A stretch of 64,000 nt of DNA from JBNGOQ01 sp050589645 (GCF_050589645.1 NZ_JBNGOQ010000004.1:620001-684000); one strand, 5' to 3'. Positions 25,328 through 34,851 are shown, numbered from the stretch's first letter. Notes: generated by a model not told the origin, from the letters alone. Program-made: numbers and translations.

Positions 25328-27958
25328 ATGAAATCCCAAGAAATAAGAACCCAATTTCTAGACTTTTTTAAAGAAAAGAAGCATAAAGTGGTTCCTTCCG
25401 CGCCTATGGTCATTAAAGATGATCCCACTTTGATGTTCACCAACGCCGGAATGAACCAGTTTAAGGAGTTCTTTCTTGGGAATACCAAGGCCACCGAGCT
25501 ACGGATAACAGATTCCCAAAAGTGCCTTCGGGTAAGTGGAAAGCACAATGATCTGGAAGAGGTGGGGAAAGACACCTATCACCATACCATGTTCGAAATG
25601 TTGGGCAACTGGAGTTTTGGCGATTATTTCAAGAAAGAGGCCATAGGCTGGGCCTGGGAATTGCTTACTAAGGTCTATAAAATTGATAAGGATAGCCTTT
25701 ATGTCTCCGTTTTCGAAGGAAGCGATGATGCCGATAAGCTACAGATGGATCAGGAGGCCTATAATCTTTGGAAAGCCATTGTCCCTGAAGACCGGATCAT
25801 CATGGGCAATAAGAAGGACAATTTCTGGGAAATGGGCGATCAGGGACCTTGTGGACCCTGTTCGGAAATCCATGTGGATATCCGGCCCAAGGAAGAGAAG
25901 GCCAAGGTTCCCGGAGCTACCCTGGTCAACAAGGACCACCCTTTGGTGGTAGAGATCTGGAATTTGGTCTTTATGGAGTACAACCGCAAGGCCAACGGAA
26001 CGTTGGAATCACTTCCGGCCAAGCATGTGGATACGGGCCTGGGCTTTGAACGCCTCTGCATGGTATTGCAGGGGGTGGAATCGAACTACGATACCGATCT
26101 TTTTACCCCCTTGATCAAGGAAATTGCAGCCATTACAGGAAGCACCTACGGTGTCAGCGATAAGACCAGCCCCCTGACCGATGTGGCCTTTAGGGTAGTA
26201 GCGGATCATGTGCGGGCCATTGCCTTTTCCATCGCTGATGGGCAGCTGCCCAGCAATACGGGTGCAGGTTATGTGATCCGGAGGATACTACGGCGTGCCG
26301 TCCGATACGGCTACAGCTATTTGGGTATGAACAAACCTTTCATCCATCGTTTGGTAAGGGTGCTCACAGATGTCATGGGCAAGGCTTTCCCAGAATTAAA
26401 GGAACAACGCCAGTTGATCGAGAACGTAATCAAGGAAGAGGAACAGTCGTTCCTCAAAACCTTGGAGAACGGTTTGGTCTTGTTAAACACCACTATAAAA
26501 GATACCGAGGGGAAGGTAGTGGATGGGAAAAAGGCCTTTGAACTGTATGACACCTACGGTTTCCCTATAGACCTTACGGCCTTGATTTTGGATGAAAAGG
26601 GGTATCGCCTTGATGAAACAGGCTTTGAAAAGGCCATGCAGGAGCAGAAGGAGCGATCCAGATCCGCCTCGGAAGTATCCAAGGAGGACTGGACGGTACT
26701 GGTGCCAGATGTTACCCCTGAATTTGTTGGCTACGACCTCTTGGAGACCGATGTTAAATTGGTAAAATATCGAAAAATTATCTCCAAAAAGGAAGGAAAG
26801 CAATACCAGTTGGTATTGGACCGTACACCCTTTTATCCAGAAGGAGGCGGTCAGGTAGGGGACAAGGGATATTTGGAGGTGCCCAATGGGGATGTGGTCT
26901 ATATCTTGGATACCAAAAAGGAGAACAACGAAATTGTGCACTTTACCAAGAACCTGCCAAAACATTTGGAGGAAACCCTACACGCTTCTGTTGATGAAAA
27001 GCAACGCCAGCGTACAGCTAGCAACCACACGGCTACCCACCTGCTGCACCAAGCACTTCGCGAAATTCTGGGCCCCCATGTAGAGCAGAAAGGATCTGCC
27101 GTACATTCCAAATATCTACGGTTCGATTTTTCCCATTTTGCCAAACTAACGGACGAAGAGCTAAAGGAGGTGGAAAACTTTGTCAACGCCCGTATCGATG
27201 GGCGTTTGCCCCTGGAGGAGGATAGGAGCGTATCTATGGAAGATGCCTTAAAGGCCGGGGCCATGGCACTTTTCGGCGAAAAATATGGGGATACGGTACG
27301 TACCATACGTTTTGGGCGATCCATTGAATTATGTGGAGGAACCCATGTACAGAATACAAGCGATATCTGGCATTTTAAGATTGTCTCTGAAGGGGCAATC
27401 GCTGCCGGGATACGCCGGATTGAAGCCATTACTGGCGATTTGGCCAAGGATTTTTACTTTGAGAACAACAGCAAATTGCAGGAGATCAACGGCCTCCTTA
27501 ACCATACGAAAGACCCGGCAAACGCCGTTCGTGCGTTGCAGGAAGAGAACACGAAATTGCGAAAACAGCTCGAGCAATTGCTCAGGGACAAGGCAAAAAA
27601 CTTAAAGGGCACGCTATTGAACGAACTAACAGAGATCAATGGAGTGCAATTTTTGGCCAAAAAGGTGGATCTGGATGCAGCAGGTATCAAGGACCTGTCC
27701 TTTGCCATGGGCCAGGAGCGGGAGAACCTATTTCTGTTATTTGGAGCAGAACAACAGGGAAAAGCGATATTAACGTGTTATATTTCCAAGGCTTTGGCCC
27801 AGGAACGAGGTTTGCATGCCGGCACAATCGTACGGGAACTGGGGAGCCATATCAAGGGTGGCGGAGGCGGTCAGCCCTTTTTTGCCACCGCGGGAGGAAA
27901 ACATCCGGCCGGTATCCCGGAAGCATTGAACGAGGCAAAGACCTATTTGGACACATAA
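25328..27958 (+). CDS. alaS: Alanyl-tRNA synthetase
   Basis: An 876-residue class II synthetase of standard length that charges tRNA-Ala. The aminoacylation core starts IRTQFLDFFKEKKHKVVPSAP, with motif 2 region NDLEEVGKDTYHHTMFEMLGNWSFGDY. The editing domain has its zinc-site pieces HTATHLLH and CGGTHV. The C-Ala domain has the glycine-rich end GGGGGQPFFATAGGKHP. ATG 25328 gives the canonical MKSQEIRTQF; the upstream frame to 25232 is not used. The gene overlaps the next one at TAATG. Confidence 0.98.
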   Translation: MKSQEIRTQFLDFFKEKKHKVVPSAPMVIKDDPTLMFTNAGMNQFKEFFLGNTKATELRITDSQKCLRVSGKHNDLEEVGKDTYHHTMFEMLGNWSFGDYFKKEAIGWAWELLTKVYKIDKDSLYVSVFEGSDDADKLQMDQEAYNLWKAIVPEDRIIMGNKKDNFWEMGDQGPCGPCSEIHVDIRPKEEKAKVPGATLVNKDHPLVVEIWNLVFMEYNRKANGTLESLPAKHVDTGLGFERLCMVLQGVESNYDTDLFTPLIKEIAAITGSTYGVSDKTSPLTDVAFRVVADHVRAIAFSIADGQLPSNTGAGYVIRRILRRAVRYGYSYLGMNKPFIHRLVRVLTDVMGKAFPELKEQRQLIENVIKEEEQSFLKTLENGLVLLNTTIKDTEGKVVDGKKAFELYDTYGFPIDLTALILDEKGYRLDETGFEKAMQEQKERSRSASEVSKEDWTVLVPDVTPEFVGYDLLETDVKLVKYRKIISKKEGKQYQLVLDRTPFYPEGGGQVGDKGYLEVPNGDVVYILDTKKENNEIVHFTKNLPKHLEETLHASVDEKQRQRTASNHTATHLLHQALREILGPHVEQKGSAVHSKYLRFDFSHFAKLTDEELKEVENFVNARIDGRLPLEEDRSVSMEDALKAGAMALFGEKYGDTVRTIRFGRSIELCGGTHVQNTSDIWHFKIVSEGAIAAGIRRIEAITGDLAKDFYFENNSKLQEINGLLNHTKDPANAVRALQEENTKLRKQLEQLLRDKAKNLKGTLLNELTEINGVQFLAKKVDLDAAGIKDLSFAMGQERENLFLLFGAEQQGKAILTCYISKALAQERGLHAGTIVRELGSHIKGGGGGQPFFATAGGKHPAGIPEALNEAKTYLDT

Positions 27959-28617
27959 TGGGAAGGTTTAAGCTAGGAACGGTCAATTGGAAATACATCG
28001 CCGGAGAGGTGCTGTTGATCTTTATTGGCATCAATTTGGCCATATGGTTCAATACTTGGAATACCAATAGGGAAATCGATAAAAAGAAAAAGACCGCCCT
28101 GCACATGATCCAAAAGGAGATACAGAACAATTTGGAGGACCTTGCCAATGCGGAAAAAAACAACCAACAGATTCCTAAGTCCATAAAGATCTATGAGGGA
28201 ATGACTTCCGGGGATGCAGGTGTTATACAGGCTACTCCTCAAACCATCCGAAAATTTCAAGCACAGTTCCCGGGTTTCTATACCGTTACGGACTCAGTAC
28301 CTCTTGGGGACAATCGCTTTGCATATACTGGGGGAACCTTTATCAATTTGGAGTTGACCGAGCTGAGCAAAATTGCTTGGGAAACGGCCAAAGGCACTGC
28401 CATAGCCAATGAATTTGCCTATGAGTGCCTTTACGCGCTGGAGGATATGTACAGTCTCCAGGATATGGTACAGCGTGAAATGGGCAAGGCCTCGGAGGCA
28501 CTACAGGTGGGCAACATTGAACTTTTGCTCAAGATATTGGAATTTATCAATCAGCTGAATCCGCAGCTGGTAGCCGATTACAAGAATATGCTCGCCGGAT
28601 TGGACGATTGTTATTAA
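27958..28617 (+). CDS. DUF6090-type membrane-anchored protein
   Basis: A 219-residue protein with one N-terminal membrane helix of the form YIAGEVLLIFIGINLAIWFNTWN, typical of the DUF6090 group of Bacteroidota. The remainder is a soluble, mostly helical periplasmic domain. The start codon overlaps the alaS stop (TAATG), so it is co-translated with alaS. No catalytic motif is visible and function is unknown. Confidence 0.75.
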   Translation: MGRFKLGTVNWKYIAGEVLLIFIGINLAIWFNTWNTNREIDKKKKTALHMIQKEIQNNLEDLANAEKNNQQIPKSIKIYEGMTSGDAGVIQATPQTIRKFQAQFPGFYTVTDSVPLGDNRFAYTGGTFINLELTELSKIAWETAKGTAIANEFAYECLYALEDMYSLQDMVQREMGKASEALQVGNIELLLKILEFINQLNPQLVADYKNMLAGLDDCY

Positions 28618-28633
28618 ACCTCGAGCTCCAAAG

Positions 28634-29578
28634 ATGAAATTACAGACCAAAATTCTGCTCAACAGACCGGTCAACCCGATTGACTACCATAGTGAAGTAC
28701 TCCTTTTAGGCTCTTGTTTTGTGGAGAATATGGGCGCCAAATTGAATTATTTTAAGTTCAAAACCGAACAAAACCCCTTTGGAATCTTGTTTCACCCAAA
28801 GGCCATTGAAAAGCTCATAGCGGATGCTGTCCTGGAAAAAAGTTACACGGAAAGCGATATCTTCTTTCATCAGGAACGATGGCATTGTTTTAATGCCCAT
28901 TCCGATTTGAGCAATGTTTCCAGGGAGGCCTTATTGAACAGATTAAACACCGCCCTCACCACCACCCGGGAGTACCTGCAGCAGGCTTCCCATATCATCA
29001 TTACGTTGGGAACGGCCTGGGCCTATCGCCTTCTGGATTCTGGGGATCTGGTGGCCAACTGCCATAAGGTTTCCCAGAAATCCTTTGCAAAAGAACTCCT
29101 TTCCATACCCGCTATTGTTGAAAGTTTGGAAAAAAGCAGGGCGCTTATTTTGGGAATCAACCCAAAGGCCACGATTCTTTACACCGTGTCCCCTGTACGA
29201 CATCTTAAGGATGGCTTTGTGGAAAACCAACAGAGCAAGGCCCATCTGATTGCGGCCATTGGCCAAGTACGGTCAACGAGGGAGGAGTATTTTCCTTCTT
29301 ATGAGCTTATGATGGACGAACTGCGCGATTACCGTTTTTATGAAGCCGACATGGTCCACCCCAATGCACTGGCCATTGCTTATATCTGGGAAAAATTCAG
29401 GTCGGTTTGGATTGCGGAAAGTGCCTATCAAACAATGGACCAAATTGAAGAGATACAAAAAGGGTTGGGACACCGGCCGTTCCATCCCGATTCCGAACAG
29501 CACAAGCGGTTTTTGACATCGCTCCAGGATAAAATTACGTATCTTAAGAAGGGATATCCCTATATAAAATTCGATTGA
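28634..29578 (+). CDS. GSCFA family protein, SGNH-hydrolase-like
   Basis: A 314-residue protein of the GSCFA family, named for the motif seen here as LLLGSCFVENMG at about residues 24-35 (usual GSCFA; here the last residue is Val). The Ser would be the nucleophile of a GDSL/SGNH-like esterase. Conserved pieces TLGTAWAY, TVSPVRHLKDGF and DMVHPNALA (catalytic DxxH pair) follow, so the triad looks complete. No signal peptide. The substrate is unknown. It starts 17 bases after the DUF6090 gene, in the alaS operon. Confidence 0.85.
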   Translation: MKLQTKILLNRPVNPIDYHSEVLLLGSCFVENMGAKLNYFKFKTEQNPFGILFHPKAIEKLIADAVLEKSYTESDIFFHQERWHCFNAHSDLSNVSREALLNRLNTALTTTREYLQQASHIIITLGTAWAYRLLDSGDLVANCHKVSQKSFAKELLSIPAIVESLEKSRALILGINPKATILYTVSPVRHLKDGFVENQQSKAHLIAAIGQVRSTREEYFPSYELMMDELRDYRFYEADMVHPNALAIAYIWEKFRSVWIAESAYQTMDQIEEIQKGLGHRPFHPDSEQHKRFLTSLQDKITYLKKGYPYIKFD

Positions 29579-29588
29579 TATACAAGGT

Positions 29589-30236
29589 ATGAGGAAAGTA
29601 TTGGTGGGTATGGTGGTTGCGCTGGCGGGGGTCCTGATTTTCCGCTCCTGCGCAAATGACAAACGGGACAAGGAAATATTGGTAGAGAACACCATGCTTA
29701 TTCAACAAGAGATAACAAAGGTGTCCAAATTGATCGTGACCGAAGGCCATTTTGCAGAAGTATACAATTACAGGGATTCCCAAGAGTTATTTGGTTCAAT
29801 GATACGGGCAAATAAGAAGGCTTTGGTAGTAGTAAATGCCGAAGTTACCGTGGCCTACGATTTGGGCAAGATCGGGTTCCATGTAGATGAAGCCCACAAA
29901 ACCCTTAACATTCTTGAAATTCCAGAGCCGGAAGTAAAGATCAATCCCGATTTTGAATACTACGACCTTACTTCTGACTACTTTAATCAGTTCAGCGCAG
30001 AGGATCACAATAAAATAAAAGATAATATAAACGCTTCCTTATCTAGAAAGATCGAGGCTTCGTCCCTGAAAACAAACGCGGAAAACCGTTTGTTGAGCGA
30101 ACTTGCCAAGTTTTATGTCCTTACCAGTTCCATGGGGTGGACCTTGACCTATAAGGAAAATCCCATTTCCGATCTTGATGACTTAAAACTAACGAACCGC
30201 AAGCTCATCGACCAGGGTCACACCATAATCGATTAA
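29589..30236 (+). CDS. DUF4230 domain protein, membrane anchored
   Basis: A 215-residue protein with an N-terminal hydrophobic segment (residues 5-20) followed by a DUF4230-type domain: ITKVSKLIVTEGHFAEVYNY, then the strand VVVNAEVTVAYDLGKIGFHVDEAHKTLNILEIPEPEV. Such proteins resemble periplasmic beta-sandwich domains of unknown role. It is the last gene of the alaS-DUF6090-GSCFA-DUF4230 run and overlaps the convergent hydroxylase gene by 48 bases at the 3' ends. Confidence 0.8.
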   Translation: MRKVLVGMVVALAGVLIFRSCANDKRDKEILVENTMLIQQEITKVSKLIVTEGHFAEVYNYRDSQELFGSMIRANKKALVVVNAEVTVAYDLGKIGFHVDEAHKTLNILEIPEPEVKINPDFEYYDLTSDYFNQFSAEDHNKIKDNINASLSRKIEASSLKTNAENRLLSELAKFYVLTSSMGWTLTYKENPISDLDDLKLTNRKLIDQGHTIID

Positions 30237-31952
30237 AGGCCCTAGTTGGGGATTGTTTTGTTTTATAACTTCCAAATGGGCAGCAAGGGAAGCACTAAGG
30301 TTTTCTTCGTTGCCTGTCTTGGTCAATTCGTACAGCTCTACAGCGAGGAGCCAATCGTTGGGATGATGTTCCCGTAAGCTTTTAAATAATGCCCTGACTT
30401 CATCCCAATCCATTTCAGCGCTGCTGCGCATGTCCCGTACCTGTTGATAGAGCTGCTCCAACGCCAATGTCCTTGAGTCTTTCTTGACTTTTACCGTTTT
30501 GGTTTTTGAAACCTGATGGAGGTCATCAAAGGACCTAAAGTCTGCCGATCCGGCGTAGGCCGAAATTACGGAGGAACCTATGGCCAGGTCAAACGTACCG
30601 TATTCCGGTTTAAACAGCACCTCATCTTTATAGGTCACAGTGCAATCCTCAAATTGGATCAGGATCAGTTTCCCGTTCACGTTCCGTATGCCGGTAATGT
30701 TCAATCCTTCTACGGTAATACCGCTTTCATATTCAAAGGAAATGCGCTTGCCGTCGTAGAAATTATAGGCCTTTAGATCCCGCGGACCCATATTTTCGAT
30801 GGCCAGGTTAATGCCCTTCAATTTCCCGATAGGCGAACTAAACCCATGGGCATGAGCGGCTATACCATGGCCTATAAGTTCCTTTTCCCTGTTGGCCAGA
30901 GCCGTAGGTCCCTCGGTTTTGAAGAAAACGACCTGGTTGTCCTCGTCCGTGATCATTTGGGTAAAGACACCTGAAATTTGTAGGCCCGTATTCAATTCTA
31001 TGGTGCCCAATTTCTTGGAATCGATTAATTTCTGCAGCCCCCTAAAGCCGCCTTTGCGCAGGGCCAGGCCGTTGGAAAATTCCTCCAATACCTCCATCAA
31101 ATAAGCAAAATCCGGAGTTACATAAAGTTGGGGCTGAGGTTTGGTGATGTCGAATTCCTGCTGGGCCGCTGCCACGGTGTAGGGTATCTTTTGCACTTCA
31201 TCGGTTAAACACCACTGGCTCTCCCCTATGGAAGATAGTAAACCTGCTCCATAGATTTTTGGGCGCTCCAATGGGCCTATCAACCCGTACTCTACCGTCC
31301 ACCAGTGTAAGTTTCTAATTTGGGCCATTTCCGAAAGCGGCACTTTTTTGTTTTGGAGCGTGTTTACTTCCTGCTCCGCTGCTTCAATAGCCTTAGGGGT
31401 AGCGTTTGGCGCTTCTTTAAGAATGGATAGTTTGCGAACCGCTTCGTAGACCTCGTTGTCATGTGAGGACAATATTGCCTTTGCCCCAATTTCCCCAAAT
31501 CTTCTCAGGTATTCGGCATAATCGGGATTGGCAATAATAGGGGCATGACCAGCCGCTTCGTGAATGATATCAGGGGCCGGGGTATAGGTAATATGCTCCA
31601 ACTGCCGAATATCCGAAGCAATGACGAGCACTTTATAGGCTTGGAACTCCATAAAGGCATTAGGTGGGATAAAACCATCTACGGCAACAGCGGCCCAACC
31701 GATTTCCTTTAGTATACGGTTCATACCGTACATGCTGGGAATGTTGTCTATGGTAATCCCCGACTTTTGTAAGCCCTCTCGGTACGATTCATGGGCCACA
31801 CTGCTCAAATAGGAGACATTTTTGCGCATCACATAGCGCCATACCGCCTGATCTATTGGAGAATAATCTTCATAATCCTGGGGTTTAATGAATTGTTTAA
31901 GATGAAGAGGGAGCCTGTCCAGTAGTGGATTTGACTCAATTGCTATGCCCAT
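30189..31952 (-). CDS. Biopterin-dependent aromatic amino acid hydroxylase with long C-terminal extension
   Basis: A 587-residue protein. Residues about 70-240 are the aromatic amino acid hydroxylase core: the iron-binding facial triad is His131 and His136 (PDIIHEAAGHAPI) and Glu221 (HWWTVEYGL). It would convert phenylalanine to tyrosine with tetrahydropterin and O2. Typical bacterial enzymes have 260-300 residues; the extra 300 residues with beta-rich repeats are characteristic of Bacteroidota forms and have no known role. The minus-strand -7 box at 31985-31992 would start transcription near 31978, so ATG 31952 is preferred over the ATG at 31982. It is divergent from the TetR-paa cluster. 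Confidence 0.88.
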   Translation of the reverse strand: MGIAIESNPLLDRLPLHLKQFIKPQDYEDYSPIDQAVWRYVMRKNVSYLSSVAHESYREGLQKSGITIDNIPSMYGMNRILKEIGWAAVAVDGFIPPNAFMEFQAYKVLVIASDIRQLEHITYTPAPDIIHEAAGHAPIIANPDYAEYLRRFGEIGAKAILSSHDNEVYEAVRKLSILKEAPNATPKAIEAAEQEVNTLQNKKVPLSEMAQIRNLHWWTVEYGLIGPLERPKIYGAGLLSSIGESQWCLTDEVQKIPYTVAAAQQEFDITKPQPQLYVTPDFAYLMEVLEEFSNGLALRKGGFRGLQKLIDSKKLGTIELNTGLQISGVFTQMITDEDNQVVFFKTEGPTALANREKELIGHGIAAHAHGFSSPIGKLKGINLAIENMGPRDLKAYNFYDGKRISFEYESGITVEGLNITGIRNVNGKLILIQFEDCTVTYKDEVLFKPEYGTFDLAIGSSVISAYAGSADFRSFDDLHQVSKTKTVKVKKDSRTLALEQLYQQVRDMRSSAEMDWDEVRALFKSLREHHPNDWLLAVELYELTKTGNEENLSASLAAHLEVIKQNNPQLGPLIDYGVTLVDELAVR

Positions 31953-31984
31953 GGAACCTTGCCGTTTTGATCTAAGAGACATCA

Positions 31985-31992
31985 CAAAGCTA
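31985..31992 (-). promoter_or_regulatory. -7 box (TAGCTTTG) of the aromatic amino acid hydroxylase gene
   Basis: A perfect TAnnTTTG on the minus strand, 33 bases before ATG 31952. The in-frame ATG at 31982 would lie at or upstream of the predicted transcript start, which decides the gene start. Confidence 0.5.
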
Positions 31993-32017
31993 TGAATTAA
32001 TCGGGATGTGATGAGCG

Positions 32018-32050
32018 TTGGCCACGGTATTATTTTATCCACTAAATTTG
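32018..32050 (+). promoter_or_regulatory. Promoter of the TetR regulator gene
   Basis: TTG at 32018-32020, a 22-base spacer and TAAATTTG at 32043-32050 match the flavobacterial consensus. The start codon is at 32070. A 10-bp palindrome ATAGCGCTAT (32059-32068) sits at the transcription start and might be an additional control site. Confidence 0.6.
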
Positions 32051-32069
32051 GGAACACTATAGCGCTATT

Positions 32070-32639
32070 ATGAGAGCAGAAACCAGAAAGGACGAAATTG
32101 TAAAAACTTCGGCAAAACTCTTTAAGGAAAAAGGATACAGTGCGGTAACCATGCGGGACATAGCCAAGGCCATGGGCATCAAGGCAGCGAGTCTGTACAA
32201 CCATATCAGTTCCAAGCAAGATATCCTTATTGCCATCATCATTGCCCTGGCCGAGGAATTTACGGCGGGCATGGGAACCATCAAGAAGGCCAAGGCGAAC
32301 AGCTTGGAAAAATTGGAGCAAATTGTGGCCCTGCATGTGGATATTACCAGTAGAAATACTGATGGCATGGCTTCATTAAACAATGATTGGATGCACCTAG
32401 AAGAACAGCAGCAGTACTATTTAAAACTACGGCTCGACTATGAAGATGATTTTAGAAATGTCATTCAGGAGGGAATCAAAAATAAAGAGATTATAGAAGC
32501 CAATGCAGAAATCATGCTGTTTTCCATGTTGTCTACCCTGCGCTCCCTATATCTGTGGATACCCAAGAAGGAAGATTTGGAAGCTGAAAAACTGGGGACA
32601 GAACTGAGCAAGGTGTTGATAAATGGAATTAACCCCTAA
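32070..32639 (+). CDS. TetR/AcrR family regulator of the paa cluster (PaaR-like)
   Basis: A 189-residue TetR repressor. The N-terminal helix-turn-helix reads AKLFKEKGYSAVTMRDIAKAMGIKAASLYNHISSK (about residues 15-50), and the rest is the helical ligand domain. It is immediately upstream of paaE and separated from it only by a perfect 20-bp palindrome, its likely operator. A related site lies before the E2 gene at 44165. By analogy with PaaR proteins the inducer should be phenylacetyl-CoA, but the ligand is not readable from sequence. Confidence 0.87.
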   Translation: MRAETRKDEIVKTSAKLFKEKGYSAVTMRDIAKAMGIKAASLYNHISSKQDILIAIIIALAEEFTAGMGTIKKAKANSLEKLEQIVALHVDITSRNTDGMASLNNDWMHLEEQQQYYLKLRLDYEDDFRNVIQEGIKNKEIIEANAEIMLFSMLSTLRSLYLWIPKKEDLEAEKLGTELSKVLINGINP

Positions 32640-32658
32640 TTTTTTGTAATTTATTTCG

Positions 32659-32666
32659 TAAATTTG
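32659..32666 (+). promoter_or_regulatory. -7 box (TAAATTTG) of the paa operon
   Basis: A perfect TAnnTTTG directly upstream of the TetR operator, putting the transcription start (near 32673) at the operator. A bound repressor would block initiation. Confidence 0.55.
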
Positions 32667-32672
32667 CTACTG

Positions 32673-32692
32673 AAACTAACAATTGTTAGTTT
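32673..32692. promoter_or_regulatory. Perfect 20-bp palindrome, probable TetR operator of the paa operon
   Basis: The half-site AAACTAACAA is followed by its exact reverse complement. It overlaps the predicted transcription start and ends 16 bases before paaE. A variant with one substituted arm base plus a changed centre occurs at 44140-44159. Confidence 0.75.
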
Positions 32693-32708
32693 GAAGATTG
32701 TAAGCAAA

Positions 32709-33782
32709 ATGGCAAATTTTCATCAGGTAAAAATTGCGGATATTTATAAGGAAACCAAGGACTGTTCCGTGATTACACTGGATATTCCGGAGCATCTCAA
32801 GGATGCCTTTGCATTTAAACAGGGACAACACCTCACACTGCGAAAGACCATCGACGGTGAAGACGTGCGCCGCTCCTATTCCCTCTGCTCAAGTCCCCTG
32901 GAGGGTCAATGGCGGGTTGCGGTCAAACAAATACCTGGAGGCGTGTTTTCTACCTATGCCAATACGGAGTTGGATGCAGGTGACGCCCTGGAAATTATGG
33001 AACCCACCGGACACTTTTATGTGGATATAGAGCCCAAAAGGGCAAGGAACCATATCGCCTTTGCCGCAGGAAGCGGCATTACGCCCATTCTTTCGATAAT
33101 AAGGACGCACTTGTTACAAGAGCCCCATAGTACGTTCAAATTGTTTTACCTTAACCGAACGGTGCAGTCCATAGTCTTTAAGGAAGAGATAGAACAGCTA
33201 AAAAACCATTTTTTTGGAAGGTTCGAAATTTTTTATTTCCTGACCAAGGAGCAAAGGGACATCCCGTTTTTTAACGGGCGCTTTACGTCTGAAAAGCTAC
33301 AGACCTTAACGAAGACTTTTATCGATGTGCCGGATACCGATACCTGTTTTATCTGTGGGCCCCAAGAGATGATTTTTTTGATCCGCGACGAGTTGACCGC
33401 TGCGGGTATGCCCGAAGATAGGATACATTACGAGTTGTTTTTCTCCGGGGACAGTCCGGACAAGGATCGGCATATTGCCGAAATATTGGAACATAAGGCC
33501 GAAGGTACCGAAGTGACCGTTATTGACGGCGGAAAGGAATTCCATTTTACCATGGATGACACCCATGATACCGTCCTGGATAGTGCACTTGCCGCCGGTG
33601 CCGATCTGCCTTTTGCCTGCAAGGGAGGAGTGTGTAGTACCTGCAAATGTAAACTTGTAGAAGGGTCCGTGGAAATGAAGGTCAATTACGCTTTGGAGGA
33701 AGATGAGGTAAAGAAAAATTTTATTTTGGGGTGCCAGGCCGTCCCGACCACCAAAAAGCTAATTGTGGATTTTGATGTTTAG
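32709..33782 (+). CDS. paaE: Phenylacetyl-CoA epoxidase reductase subunit PaaE
   Basis: A 357-residue reductase passing electrons from NADPH via FAD and a 2Fe-2S cluster to the PaaABC epoxidase. Order of domains: FAD-binding barrel with RRSYSLCSSP (about residues 55-64), NAD domain starting FAAGSGITPILS, and a plant-type ferredoxin at the C-terminus with CKGGVCSTCKCKL (four cluster cysteines including the distal one in FILGCQ). ATG 32709 is used because the longer frame from 32664 would include the operator. It is first in the operon, whereas in E. coli paaE follows paaABCD. Confidence 0.95.
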   Translation: MANFHQVKIADIYKETKDCSVITLDIPEHLKDAFAFKQGQHLTLRKTIDGEDVRRSYSLCSSPLEGQWRVAVKQIPGGVFSTYANTELDAGDALEIMEPTGHFYVDIEPKRARNHIAFAAGSGITPILSIIRTHLLQEPHSTFKLFYLNRTVQSIVFKEEIEQLKNHFFGRFEIFYFLTKEQRDIPFFNGRFTSEKLQTLTKTFIDVPDTDTCFICGPQEMIFLIRDELTAAGMPEDRIHYELFFSGDSPDKDRHIAEILEHKAEGTEVTVIDGGKEFHFTMDDTHDTVLDSALAAGADLPFACKGGVCSTCKCKLVEGSVEMKVNYALEEDEVKKNFILGCQAVPTTKKLIVDFDV

Positions 33783-33837
33783 TAGAATGATAAGGCCTGG
33801 TGATTACCATAAACCGAATTTTGTATAACCATATAGT

Positions 33838-34794
33838 ATGAGTGAAGCGCAGATAAAGGATTTGGAAGCACAGTTTGAAGCACGCATAGCGCGCGATGAA
33901 AAAATTGAACCCAAGGATTGGATGCCCGAAAAGTATCGAAAGACGCACATTCGGCAAATATCACAGCACGCACATTCCGAAATTGTGGGCATGTTGCCCG
34001 AAGGCAATTGGATTACCCGTGCACCTTCCCTTAGACGCAAGGTAGCCCTTTTGGCCAAGGTACAGGATGAGGCCGGTCATGGCCTATACCTGTACAGTGC
34101 TTGCGAGACCTTGGGAATTTCACGTGAGGAGCTCTATGAACAACTGCATACCGGCAAGGCAAAATACTCCAGTATTTTTAATTATCCTACCGTTACCTGG
34201 GCCGATATCGGCGCCATAGGTTGGTTGGTAGATGGCGCGGCCATTATCAATCAAGTGCCTTTGTGCAATACCTCTTACGGACCATACGCCAGGGCCATGG
34301 TACGGGTATGTAAGGAAGAAAGTTTTCACCAGCGCCAAGGTTTTGAAATTATGATGAAATTGGCACAGGGGTCACCGGATCAAAAAGAAATGGCGCAGGA
34401 CGCGTTGAACCGCTGGTGGTGGCCATCCCTGATGATGTTTGGGCCAACCGATGCGGAATCGGTCCACACGGAACAGTCCATGAAATGGAAGCTTAAGCGC
34501 AAGACCAATGATGAGCTGCGTCAACAATTTATAGATCAGACCGTACCTCAGGCCGAACTGATCGGCTTGACCGTTCCCGACCCCGATTTAAAATGGAATG
34601 AAGAGGGAGGACACTATGATTTTGGAAAAATCGATTGGGATGAGTTTTGGCAGGTGGTAAAAGGACATGGACCCTGTAACAGGGAGCGCATGAATGCCCG
34701 GGTTGGGGCCTGGGAACGCGGACAATGGGTCCGGGATGCCGCCATGGCCCATGCAGAGAAAAAACAAAGTAGAAAAACAAAAAAAGTAGGATAA
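33838..34794 (+). CDS. paaA: Phenylacetyl-CoA 1,2-epoxidase catalytic subunit PaaA
   Basis: A 318-residue di-iron subunit of the ring epoxidase (older name PaaG). The helical ferritin-like fold contains the metal-binding sequences KVQDEAGHGLYLYSA (first ExxH-type pair) and CKEESFHQRQGFEI (second pair). It forms the epoxide of phenylacetyl-CoA with PaaC, PaaB and the reductase PaaE. Length matches the family (about 310). It begins the block paaA-B-C-D 55 bases after paaE. Confidence 0.97.
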   Translation: MSEAQIKDLEAQFEARIARDEKIEPKDWMPEKYRKTHIRQISQHAHSEIVGMLPEGNWITRAPSLRRKVALLAKVQDEAGHGLYLYSACETLGISREELYEQLHTGKAKYSSIFNYPTVTWADIGAIGWLVDGAAIINQVPLCNTSYGPYARAMVRVCKEESFHQRQGFEIMMKLAQGSPDQKEMAQDALNRWWWPSLMMFGPTDAESVHTEQSMKWKLKRKTNDELRQQFIDQTVPQAELIGLTVPDPDLKWNEEGGHYDFGKIDWDEFWQVVKGHGPCNRERMNARVGAWERGQWVRDAAMAHAEKKQSRKTKKVG

Positions 34795-34851
34795 ACAAGG
34801 CCTTGCACACATCCGTTCTTCAAGACAGGTGAACGCAAGGGAGAAAACGTT

